5,737 bases of DNA from Eubacteriales Family XIII. Incertae Sedis bacterium (GTDB lineage Bacteria; Bacillota; Clostridia; Peptostreptococcales; Anaerovoracaceae), in contig JAISGB010000050.1 in the NCBI GenBank assembly GCA_031263335.1, forward strand, positions 1 to 5,737, in the 5' to 3' direction. A program made the position numbers and the translations under genes. Below are positions 1 through 5,737 of the stretch, piece by piece. Numbering within the stretch: the stretch's first letter is position 1; every line of letters starts with the position of its first letter. Under the pieces are notes generated by a model. The model had not been told where the DNA came from. It saw only the letters and a program-made list of their open reading frames with translations, and searched no databases.

Positions 1-1029
1 GAGGCCGAGGACTATATCAATATCGAGTTCTTCATCGGCAAAAATGACACGGTCGGGCGCAAGCTCATTCGCGCGCTCACGGCCAAGGCCAAGGAGGGCG
101 TACGGGTGCGCTTCCTGCTTGACGCGTTGGGAAGCCGAAAACAAACCTACCTGCAGTTCAAGGAGTTTTCCGAGGCCGGCGGGCAATACGCCTTCTTTTT
201 TCCGCCCAAATTTCGTTTGATAAACCTCAAGTTCAACTACCGGAATCACCGGAAGATCGTCGTCATCGACGGAAAGACGGGCTACCTCGGCGGTTTCAAT
301 ATCGGCAATGAATACTTGGGTAACAAGAAGAAGTTCGGATATTGGCGGGATACGCATCTGCGCATGTGCGGCGAGTGCTTACAGGATCTCAACGCCAGAT
401 TTTTCTTGGACTGGCGGTTGGCGTCGGGTGAACATGTCTCGTTGGATGAGGCGTACGCGAACCAAGGCGCCGCCTGCGGCGACACATCCGTACAGATCGT
501 CAGTTCGGGTCCCGATTCCCTGCGGCAGGAGGTGAAGCACGCATACCTGAAGATGATCTCATCCGCGCAGAAGAACATATTCATTCAGACGCCTTACTTC
601 GTCCCGGACAGCAGCATATTTGACACCTTGCAGAACGCCGCGCTTTCCGGCATGGATGTGCGGATCATGATCCCGTCGATGCCCGATCACATTTTCGTCT
701 ACTGGGCGACCTATTATTATTGCGGCCTGTTGTTGCGATCCGGCGTGAAGGTGTACATCTACGACAATGGATTTCTGCATGCCAAGACCATGTCGGTGGA
801 CGGCGAGGTCTGCGCCGTGGGTTCCGCCAATTTCGATATCCGGAGCTTTCGGCTGAATTTCGAGACCAACGCTTTCATCTTCGACGTGGGCGAGGCGTAC
901 AAATTGGAAGCCATCTTTGAGGAGGACATGGCTTGCTGTCATGAACTCACGCGCGCGCTCTACGCGCGTCGGTCGCTGTGGATCAAATTCAAAGAGGGCA
1001 TTGCGAAACTGCTTTCGGACATCCTGTAG
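1..1029 (+). CDS. cls: Cardiolipin synthase, PLD superfamily (5'-partial)
   Basis: The first frame is open from base 1 to the TAG at 1027-1029, giving 342 visible residues; the true start lies upstream. Two phospholipase D HxKxxxxD motifs are seen: HRKIVVID (visible residues 83-90) followed by a GGFNIGNEY segment, and HAKTMSVD (260-267) followed by GSANFDIRS. Their spacing of 177 residues and a C-terminus ending in KLLSDIL match bacterial cardiolipin synthases of about 480-510 residues. Roughly 150 N-terminal residues, which in this family hold the membrane-spanning helices, are therefore missing. The family joins phosphatidylglycerol molecules into cardiolipin plus glycerol at the cytoplasmic membrane, with the two HKD motifs forming one active site. 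The 96-nt gap to tdk suggests it is not tightly coupled to the genes downstream. Family assignment is firm; the exact substrate is inferred. The GTG at base 106 is internal, not the start. Confidence 0.93.
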   Translation, partial: EAEDYINIEFFIGKNDTVGRKLIRALTAKAKEGVRVRFLLDALGSRKQTYLQFKEFSEAGGQYAFFFPPKFRLINLKFNYRNHRKIVVIDGKTGYLGGFNIGNEYLGNKKKFGYWRDTHLRMCGECLQDLNARFFLDWRLASGEHVSLDEAYANQGAACGDTSVQIVSSGPDSLRQEVKHAYLKMISSAQKNIFIQTPYFVPDSSIFDTLQNAALSGMDVRIMIPSMPDHIFVYWATYYYCGLLLRSGVKVYIYDNGFLHAKTMSVDGEVCAVGSANFDIRSFRLNFETNAFIFDVGEAYKLEAIFEEDMACCHELTRALYARRSLWIKFKEGIAKLLSDIL

Positions 1030-1110
1030 GAGGAACCGGAATCATACAACGGCAACGGCGGGACTCGAAAAGTTGAATCAAAACTACGAACCGGTCGCGG
1101 CGGAAATCGA

Positions 1111-1116
1111 GAGGGA
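1111..1116 (+). promoter_or_regulatory. Ribosome binding site for tdk
   Basis: GAGGGA lies 9 nt before the ATG at 1126. The tdk reading frame stays open upstream back to the cls stop, but it contains no ATG, GTG or TTG there, so this site and the ATG at 1126 together fix the start. Confidence 0.6.
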
Positions 1117-1125
1117 CGTGCTTGC

Positions 1126-1794
1126 ATGGCGCAACTATACTACAGATACAGCACGATGAACGCGGGCAAGACGCTCGAACTCATCAAGGTCGCTTACAAC
1201 TACGAGGAGCGTGGCAAACGGGCGCTCATCCTTGTGCCGGAGATAGACGATCGCTACGGACGGGGGAAGGCCGTATCCAAGGCGGGATTGGAGCGGGAGG
1301 CCATCCCCGTCGCCGAAGACACGAATCTGTTGGAACTGTATCTGAAGGAAACCGAGAAACAGCCGATCGATTGCGTGCTGTTGGATGAAGGGCAATTCTT
1401 GAAAAAACACCATGTGTTGGAACTCACGGAGATCGTGGACAGTTTCGACACGCCGGTCATGGCCTACGGCCTGAAGAACGACTTCAAGAATGAACTCTTC
1501 GAAGGCTCCATGTACCTCCTGCTCTACGCGGACAAGATCGAGGAGATCAAGACCATCTGTTGGTGCGGCCGCAAGGCGACGATGGTGGCGCGGGTCCTCG
1601 ACGGCCGGTTCGTTCGAAACGGCGACCAGATCATGATCGGCGGGAACGAGACCTACGTCTCGCTCTGCCGCAAACACTACAATGACGGGCGGATCGGCGG
1701 GGAAAACACGCGCCCGACGGCGCGCAGGGCGGATGAAACGGATCCGGGGGATCGGAATGCGAAACAAGACGGAAAACAGGGCGCGGTCGACTGA
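1126..1794 (+). CDS. tdk: Thymidine kinase, type II (TK1-like)
   Basis: This 222-residue protein phosphorylates thymidine to dTMP with ATP in the cytosol (pyrimidine salvage). The N-terminus [16 protein letters not shown] carries the P-loop (about residues 8-16). DEGQF at 87-91 includes the catalytic-base glutamate E88; position 89 is Gly where Ala or Cys is more usual. CWC at 145-147 and CRKH at 181-184 supply the four zinc ligands (C145, C147, C181, H184). [14 protein letters not shown] is the conserved loop near the thymine pocket. The protein resembles E. coli Tdk closely through the zinc site, as I recall that sequence. After residue 185 it runs on for some 38 hydrophilic residues rich in Arg, Asp, Gly and Lys, longer than and unlike the E. 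coli tail. The start is fixed by the RBS at 1111-1116 and by the lack of any upstream alternative. Members of this family are usually feedback-inhibited by dTTP. Confidence 0.95.
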   Translation: MAQLYYRYSTMNAGKTLELIKVAYNYEERGKRALILVPEIDDRYGRGKAVSKAGLEREAIPVAEDTNLLELYLKETEKQPIDCVLLDEGQFLKKHHVLELTEIVDSFDTPVMAYGLKNDFKNELFEGSMYLLLYADKIEEIKTICWCGRKATMVARVLDGRFVRNGDQIMIGGNETYVSLCRKHYNDGRIGGENTRPTARRADETDPGDRNAKQDGKQGAVD

Positions 1795-1828
1795 CGCGCG
1801 GATCGGGGTTCGTGACGACGGGGAAAGG

Positions 1829-2434
1829 ATGCCGAACCTCGCGGAGATGCGCGAAACGGAGAAGCGGAAGCCCGGCATCCTCGTACACAGCTGTTGCGGG
1901 CCGTGCAGCGTCGCGGTGATGGAACGGCTGTCCGGGGAATACGACGTCACGCTCTTCTTCTTCAACCCAAATATAACGGACGGTGAGGAATATGAGAAAC
2001 GGTTGCGGGCGCAAAGAACGGCGGTCGAGAAGTTCAACGCGTGGGAATACGCGTCCGGTCGCGTGACGCTCGTCGTCGGCCCCTACGAACCCGAACGCTT
2101 CCTCGCGCGGGCGCGCGGTTTGGAGGCGGCGCCCGAGGGCGGCGCGCGATGTGCGCGGTGCTTTGAGATGCGGCTCGAAAAAACCGCCGAATACGCGGCG
2201 CTCTACAGCTTTGAACGGTTCACGACCACACTGAGCGTCAGTCCGCATAAGGATTATTCCCTGCTCGCGAAGATAGGCGCGGGCTTGGCGTTGCGGTACG
2301 GGATGCGTTTTCTCGCGGATGACTTCAAGAAGCGGGCGGGTTATGAACGTTCCGTCGCGCTGTCCAAGGCGTTCGGTCTGTACCGGCAGACCTACTGCGG
2401 ATGCCCGTTTTCGCGGCGGGCGCCCGGCGGGTGA
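1829..2434 (+). CDS. queH: Epoxyqueuosine reductase QueH
   Basis: QueH (formerly DUF208) reduces epoxyqueuosine to queuosine, the last step of synthesis of this modified base at the wobble position of GUN-anticodon tRNAs; it replaces the cobalamin-dependent QueG. From the ATG at 1829 the protein is 201 residues. Signature segments in order are HSCCGPCS (20-27), CARCFEMRL (108-116), TLSVSPHKDY (134-143), DFKKRAGYERS (165-175) and YCGCPFS (189-195). The cysteine pairs C22/C23 and C108/C111 fit the iron-sulfur cluster site described for the family; C26, C190 and C192 are also conserved. The start is uncertain. ATG 1829 sits directly after GGGGAAAGG and avoids overlap with tdk. ATG 1757 (225 residues) has GGGGGA with a 5-nt spacer but would overlap the tdk end. 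ATG 1847 would also keep the whole core. The stop is 4 nt before priA, so translational coupling is likely. Confidence 0.92.
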   Translation: MPNLAEMRETEKRKPGILVHSCCGPCSVAVMERLSGEYDVTLFFFNPNITDGEEYEKRLRAQRTAVEKFNAWEYASGRVTLVVGPYEPERFLARARGLEAAPEGGARCARCFEMRLEKTAEYAALYSFERFTTTLSVSPHKDYSLLAKIGAGLALRYGMRFLADDFKKRAGYERSVALSKAFGLYRQTYCGCPFSRRAPGG

Positions 2435-2438
2435 CGGC

Positions 2439-4460
2439 ATGAAATACGTCGATGTCGTGATAGACACAAAGAGCGACAACGTGGACAATTTTTTCACCTA
2501 CAGTTGCGATGACGATGGGATCGGAGTTGGATGCAGGGTTGTGGCGCCTTTCGTCGGATCGGGGAAACGGACGGGTTATGTCTTTGCCGTACACGACGAG
2601 CCTCCGGCGGGTTTGGAGGGCAAGCGGATCCGTTCGATCATCGAGACAGACCCGGCCCGTTCCATCTCCGAGGACTCCGTGCGCGTCGCGGAGTGGATGA
2701 AACGCCGCTATTTCTGCCGCTATATCGACGCGGTGAACTGTTTCGTCCCCGTGGGATCCGCGTCCAAGAGGGGCGCCAAGCGCATCCCCGCGTGGGATGA
2801 CGCGACGCCGGCGTCCTCCGCGCCGCCCGAACTGACGGAGGAGCAGTCATCCGCGTTGGCGCGGATACTGCCGCGCGTGGAGGAGCGACGGTACGGCGTC
2901 TTTCTGTTGCACGGCGTCACGGGCAGCGGAAAGACGGAACTCTACATGCGGGTCGCGTCCGCCGTCATCGAACGCGGCGGAAAGGTCGTCATGTTGGTGC
3001 CGGAGATCAGCCTGACGCCCCAAGTCATAGGCAGGTTTGTCGGACGCTTCGGACGGGAGCGGGTGGCGATCCTGCACAGCAAATTGTCTGCGGGCGAGCG
3101 TTTCGATGAGTGGACGCGTATACGGAACGGCGAAACGGACATCGTGATCGGCGCGCGTTCCGCAGTCTTTGCGCCCTTCGAGGACATCGGCGCCATCATC
3201 GTCGACGAGGAGCATGAGACCACCTACAAGTCCGATATGACGCCCAAGTACGATACCGTTGAGGTGGCGATCAAGCGGGCGTCGCGCGCGCGCGGCGTCG
3301 TCGTCCTCGGCAGCGCGACGCCGTCGATCGTCTCCATGCGGCGGGCGGAATCCGGCCTGTATCATCTGTTGACCATGAAGCGGCGGTTCAACGCGACGCC
3401 CCTGCCCAAGTCGATCGTCGTCGATATGCGGCGCGAGATCGAACGCGGCAATCGATCCGTTTTCAGCGCGGAACTCCATGCCCGGATCGAGCGTGCCCTG
3501 ACGGCGGGGAAACAGGTCATCCTCTTCCTGAACCGGCGCGGCTACAGCCCCTTTATCTGTTGCCGAAAATGCGGCTATGTCATGCGGTGCGACGAATGCG
3601 GCATCGCCATGACCTATCACAAGCGTGAGGAACGGGCGATCTGCCATTTCTGCGGGAAGAGCCTGACCGTGCCGCAGGTTTGTCCGGAGTGCGGCAGCGG
3701 GTATCTGCGCGGATTCGGCGCGGGGACGGAGAAGGTGGAGGAACTGACAAGGGACGCCTTTCCCCGAGCGTCGGTCGCCAGATTGGATCTGGACACCTCG
3801 TCCGTGAAGGGCAGCATCCGCAAGATATTGCGCGATTTCGAGAAGGGGCGCACGGACATCCTCATCGGCACCCAGATGGTGGCCAAGGGCTTGGATTTCG
3901 CAAACGTCTCGTTGGTGGGGATCATCGCTGCGGACGTCGGGCTGAACATACCGGACTTTCGTTCGTCTGAGCGCACCTTCCAACTGATCACGCAGGTTGC
4001 CGGCCGAGCCGGCCGAGGCGCGGAGGTGGGGGATGTGGTCGTCCAGACCTACGCGCCGGACAACTACGCCATCATGGCCGCCGTCACGCACAACTATCGA
4101 AAATTCTATGACACGGAACTCATGTTGCGCCGATACATGAAATACCCGCCGTTCAGCGACGTGATACAGGCGACGGCGCTGTCGGGGGACGAACGCGATG
4201 CGGCGGAAGGCGCCGAGGCGTTGAAGCGGGGCATCCTCGCCGCCATGGGCGACGGGGAAGGCCGGTATATATTCGGACCGCACAAGGCCGCGATCTCCAA
4301 GGTGGGGGACGACTACAGATATCAGATGTACATCAAGGCGTTGCCGGAACGCCGGATTCGCTACGAGAATCTATTGGCGGAATTGAAGAAAAAAATGAAT
4401 ACCGACAGGACGCGGAAATGTCGTATAATAATAGATGTAAATCCGTTCTCGCTCATGTGA
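2439..4460 (+). CDS. priA: Primosomal protein N' (replication restart helicase PriA)
   Basis: PriA is a 3'-5' superfamily 2 helicase that recognises stalled or collapsed forks and starts reloading of the replicative helicase. The 673-residue product begins with the 3'-DNA-end-binding domain (about 1-105). Helicase motifs follow: GVTGSGKTE (159-167, Walker A), LVPEISLTPQ (187-196), GARSAVFAPF (238-247), DEEH (256-259, Walker B), GSATPS (291-296), FLNRRGYSP (363-371), GTQMVAKGLDF (477-487) and QVAGRAGRG (519-527). Eight zinc-binding cysteines lie at 375, 378, 384, 387, 402, 405, 415 and 418, with the same spacing as E. coli PriA. The C-terminal domain ends in DVNPFSLM. Only about 27 residues separate the 3'-binding domain from the helicase start (LTEEQ, 132), so the winged-helix domain seems to be absent, consistent with the short length (E. 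coli 732). ATG 2439 was chosen because homology begins at MKYVDVVID; the frame is open further upstream but only over queH. Confidence 0.97.
   Translation: MKYVDVVIDTKSDNVDNFFTYSCDDDGIGVGCRVVAPFVGSGKRTGYVFAVHDEPPAGLEGKRIRSIIETDPARSISEDSVRVAEWMKRRYFCRYIDAVNCFVPVGSASKRGAKRIPAWDDATPASSAPPELTEEQSSALARILPRVEERRYGVFLLHGVTGSGKTELYMRVASAVIERGGKVVMLVPEISLTPQVIGRFVGRFGRERVAILHSKLSAGERFDEWTRIRNGETDIVIGARSAVFAPFEDIGAIIVDEEHETTYKSDMTPKYDTVEVAIKRASRARGVVVLGSATPSIVSMRRAESGLYHLLTMKRRFNATPLPKSIVVDMRREIERGNRSVFSAELHARIERALTAGKQVILFLNRRGYSPFICCRKCGYVMRCDECGIAMTYHKREERAICHFCGKSLTVPQVCPECGSGYLRGFGAGTEKVEELTRDAFPRASVARLDLDTSSVKGSIRKILRDFEKGRTDILIGTQMVAKGLDFANVSLVGIIAADVGLNIPDFRSSERTFQLITQVAGRAGRGAEVGDVVVQTYAPDNYAIMAAVTHNYRKFYDTELMLRRYMKYPPFSDVIQATALSGDERDAAEGAEALKRGILAAMGDGEGRYIFGPHKAAISKVGDDYRYQMYIKALPERRIRYENLLAELKKKMNTDRTRKCRIIIDVNPFSLM
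4402..4429 (+). promoter_or_regulatory. Candidate sigma-70-type promoter for def-fmt inside the 3' end of priA
   Basis: A perfect TATAAT at 4424-4429 lies 16 nt downstream of CCGACA (4402-4407), which matches 4 of 6 bases of the -35 consensus. It sits in a 60-base stretch (4381-4440) with only 19 G+C, far below the rest of the window. Transcription would begin near 4436, about 55 nt before the def start. It is prediction only: the same bases encode the end of PriA, and the -35 is imperfect. Confidence 0.4.
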
Positions 4461-4476
4461 GGCGACAGTCATAAAA

Positions 4477-4483
4477 GAAAGGA
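4477..4483 (+). promoter_or_regulatory. Ribosome binding site for def
   Basis: GAAAGGA lies 9 nt upstream of the ATG at 4493 in the 32-nt gap after priA. It supports this start, which also matches the N-terminus expected for peptide deformylases (a hydrophobic strand, then the D-P/E-x-x-L-R segment). Confidence 0.6.
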
Positions 4484-4492
4484 TGCTGCAAT

Positions 4493-5041
4493 ATGGCGCT
4501 GAGACGAATCGTTCTCGAAGGCGATGAGATACTTCGAAAGACCTCAAAGGAAGTGCGCGATTTCGGAGGCAGGACGCATCTGCTTTTGGACGACATGTGG
4601 GAGACATTGAAGGAATGCGACGGCATCGGCTTGGCCGCTCCGCAGGTGGGCGTATTGCGCAGGATTGTCGTCGTCGATATCCCGCCGGAACCCGACGCGG
4701 AGGACACGGCGACGGACGCCGATCCCGAAGCGGAAGGGGCGGCGGGCGCGGCGCGGCGCGACGACGCGAACCTCTGCGGACGATATGAACTGCTCAATCC
4801 CGTGATCGTCGAGACGGAGGGCGAGGTTCGCGAGGATGAAGGCTGTCTGTCCCTGCCGGGTTTGATCGGTTGTGTGCCGAGACCCGCGCGCGTCAAGGTG
4901 CGGGCGTTTGATCGGGATGGGGCGGAGATCATTGTGGAAGGCGAGGGAATCTTGGCCAAGGCCTTCTGTCACGAGATCGATCATCTGAACGGCATCCTGT
5001 TTACCGACATCGCCGAATCCGTCCGGGAAGCCGGATCATGA
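4493..5041 (+). CDS. def: Peptide deformylase
   Basis: This 182-residue metalloenzyme removes the N-formyl group from the first methionine of new proteins, a prerequisite for methionine aminopeptidase. All three family motifs are intact: GIGLAAPQ (44-51), EGCLS (116-120) and HEIDH (160-164). The metal ligands are C118, H160 and H164, and the catalytic glutamate is E161. Between VVDI (60-63) and the conserved LLNPVI (100-105), residues 64-96 form an insertion rich in Asp, Glu, Ala and Pro; most deformylases have only a short loop here. Because the flanking motifs are intact and in frame, the insertion is probably a surface loop and not damage. The final codons overlap fmt by ATGA, so the two are probably translated in a coupled way. 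The pairing is logical, since Fmt adds the formyl group that Def removes. Function is confident; the role of the insertion is unknown. Confidence 0.96.
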   Translation: MALRRIVLEGDEILRKTSKEVRDFGGRTHLLLDDMWETLKECDGIGLAAPQVGVLRRIVVVDIPPEPDAEDTATDADPEAEGAAGAARRDDANLCGRYELLNPVIVETEGEVREDEGCLSLPGLIGCVPRPARVKVRAFDRDGAEIIVEGEGILAKAFCHEIDHLNGILFTDIAESVREAGS

Positions 5042-5737
5042 AGCGGCAAGGGACGACGATCGTCTATATGGGAACGCCCGAGTTTGCGGTTCCCGCCCTG
5101 TCTGGCCTGATTCGCGCGGGTTGGGACGTCGCCCTGGCGGTGACCCAACCGGATCGCCCCGTCGGGCGGGGCAAGAAGCTCACGCATTCCCCCGTCAAGC
5201 GTTGCGCGCTCGCCTCGGGTATCCCCGTCGCGCAGCCCGCCGTACTCAGAGGGAACGTCGAATTTATAGGCCGCATCGCGGATCTGCGTCCCGACTTGAT
5301 CGTTGTGGCCGCCTATGGTAAGATTTTGCCGAGGGATGTGCTTGAAATACCGAAATTGGGCTGTGTGAACATCCATGCCTCCCTCCTTCCGAAATACAGG
5401 GGCGCCGCGCCCATTCACCGCGCCGTGGAGGCCGGTGAACGGACGACGGGCGTCACGCTTATGTACATGACGGAAGAATTGGACGCGGGCGACATCATCG
5501 AGGCCGCGGGGATCGGCATTGCGGGCATGAACACGGGGCAGGTCTACGACCTGTTGGCGCCCTTGGGCGCGCGGTTGCTCATGGACGCCTTGCCGGACAT
5601 CGTCGCGGGTACGGCGGGACGGACGGCGCAGGATTGCGACGCGGCCACCTACGCCCCCCCGGTGGATAAAGCGGAAGGGCATATCGACTTTGCCGAACCC
5701 GTTCGCGCCATCGAAAACAGGATACGGGCCATGAACC
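5038..5737 (+). CDS. fmt: Methionyl-tRNA formyltransferase (3'-partial)
   Basis: Fmt transfers a formyl group from 10-formyltetrahydrofolate to Met-tRNA(fMet), making the initiator tRNA for bacterial translation. The frame is open from ATG 5038 to the window edge: 233 codons of an expected 310 or so, so the C-terminal tRNA-binding domain is largely outside. Visible motifs are YMGTPEFAVPAL (10-21), TQPDRPVGRGKKL (36-48), AAYGKILP (91-98), NIHASLLPKYRGAAPI (111-126) and ELDAGDI (147-153). The formyltransferase catalytic residues are N111, H113 and D149, with the same 38-residue N-to-D spacing as E. coli (106 to 144). The start overlaps the def stop (ATGA at 5038-5041), and GGGAAG at 5025-5030 is a plausible ribosome binding site 7 nt upstream. 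No stop codon or frameshift is seen in the visible part. Confidence 0.96.
   Translation, partial: MKRQGTTIVYMGTPEFAVPALSGLIRAGWDVALAVTQPDRPVGRGKKLTHSPVKRCALASGIPVAQPAVLRGNVEFIGRIADLRPDLIVVAAYGKILPRDVLEIPKLGCVNIHASLLPKYRGAAPIHRAVEAGERTTGVTLMYMTEELDAGDIIEAAGIGIAGMNTGQVYDLLAPLGARLLMDALPDIVAGTAGRTAQDCDAATYAPPVDKAEGHIDFAEPVRAIENRIRAMN

Noticed and set aside
1030..1125. Possible terminator between cls and tdk
   Set aside because: No GC-rich stem followed by a T run is present. The two GAACCGG copies (1033-1039 and 1088-1094) are direct repeats, not a hairpin, and probably chance.
1135..2497. Two long overlapping - strand frames (300 and 288 codons) opposite tdk and queH
   Set aside because: They overlap each other and lie opposite genes with clear family motifs. 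Their composition is typical of antisense translation of GC-rich coding DNA.
3997..4014. Tandem 9-base repeat GCCGGCCGA x2, also locally palindromic
   Set aside because: It encodes the AGRAGR of PriA helicase motif VI, where the protein itself repeats; this explains the repeat without any DNA-level function.
2847..4283. 478-codon open frame on the - strand opposite priA
   Set aside because: It mirrors priA in a GC-rich gene, where antisense frames are often free of stops. It is rich in Arg, His, Asp and Ala, shows no recognisable domain, and priA is unmistakable on the other strand.
4389..4395. A7 run near the end of priA as a possible slippage site
   Set aside because: The run is short and encodes Lys-Lys plus the A of an ATG. 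A +1 shift would meet TGA at 4396 at once, and nothing else suggests programmed frameshifting.
4981..5682. 233-codon - strand frame opposite fmt
   Set aside because: The + strand carries all the Fmt catalytic motifs in an unbroken frame; the antisense frame is a compositional shadow.

Overview
The window is a compact stretch of bacterial chromosome with six genes, all on the + strand, and no intergenic gap longer than about 100 bases. DNA is GC-rich (roughly 60% by eye) with GC-biased third codon positions. It fits a high-GC member of the Bacillota (Clostridia-like): the priA-def-fmt order is a common Firmicutes arrangement, the cardiolipin synthase is of the PLD type, and queuosine maturation uses QueH. 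This placement is an inference; there is no rRNA or other direct marker.

Layout: (1) bases 1-1029, the C-terminal two thirds of a cardiolipin synthase, its 5' end outside the window; (2) 1126-1794, type II thymidine kinase tdk; (3) about 1829-2434, epoxyqueuosine reductase queH; (4) 2439-4460, primosomal helicase priA; (5) 4493-5041, peptide deformylase def; (6) 5038 to the window edge, methionyl-tRNA formyltransferase fmt, 3' end missing. From tdk onward spacing is tight: 34 nt (or an overlap) between tdk and queH, 4 nt between queH and priA, 32 nt between priA and def, and an ATGA overlap between def and fmt. Transcription as one operon is likely, with a possible extra promoter inside the 3' end of priA serving def-fmt. 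No rho-independent terminator was found.

Functionally, Fmt formylates initiator Met-tRNA and Def removes the formyl group from the nascent protein, so the last two genes form one pathway. PriA restarts stalled replication forks, Tdk salvages thymidine for dTTP, and QueH completes queuosine in tRNA anticodons. The cardiolipin synthase is a membrane phospholipid enzyme and probably belongs to a separate upstream unit.

This is a housekeeping region; I see no mobile element, CRISPR array, RNA gene, defence cassette or convincing novel system. The most useful oddities are a PriA that seems to lack the winged-helix domain, a low-complexity insertion in the peptide deformylase, and an AT-rich promoter-like island at the end of priA.
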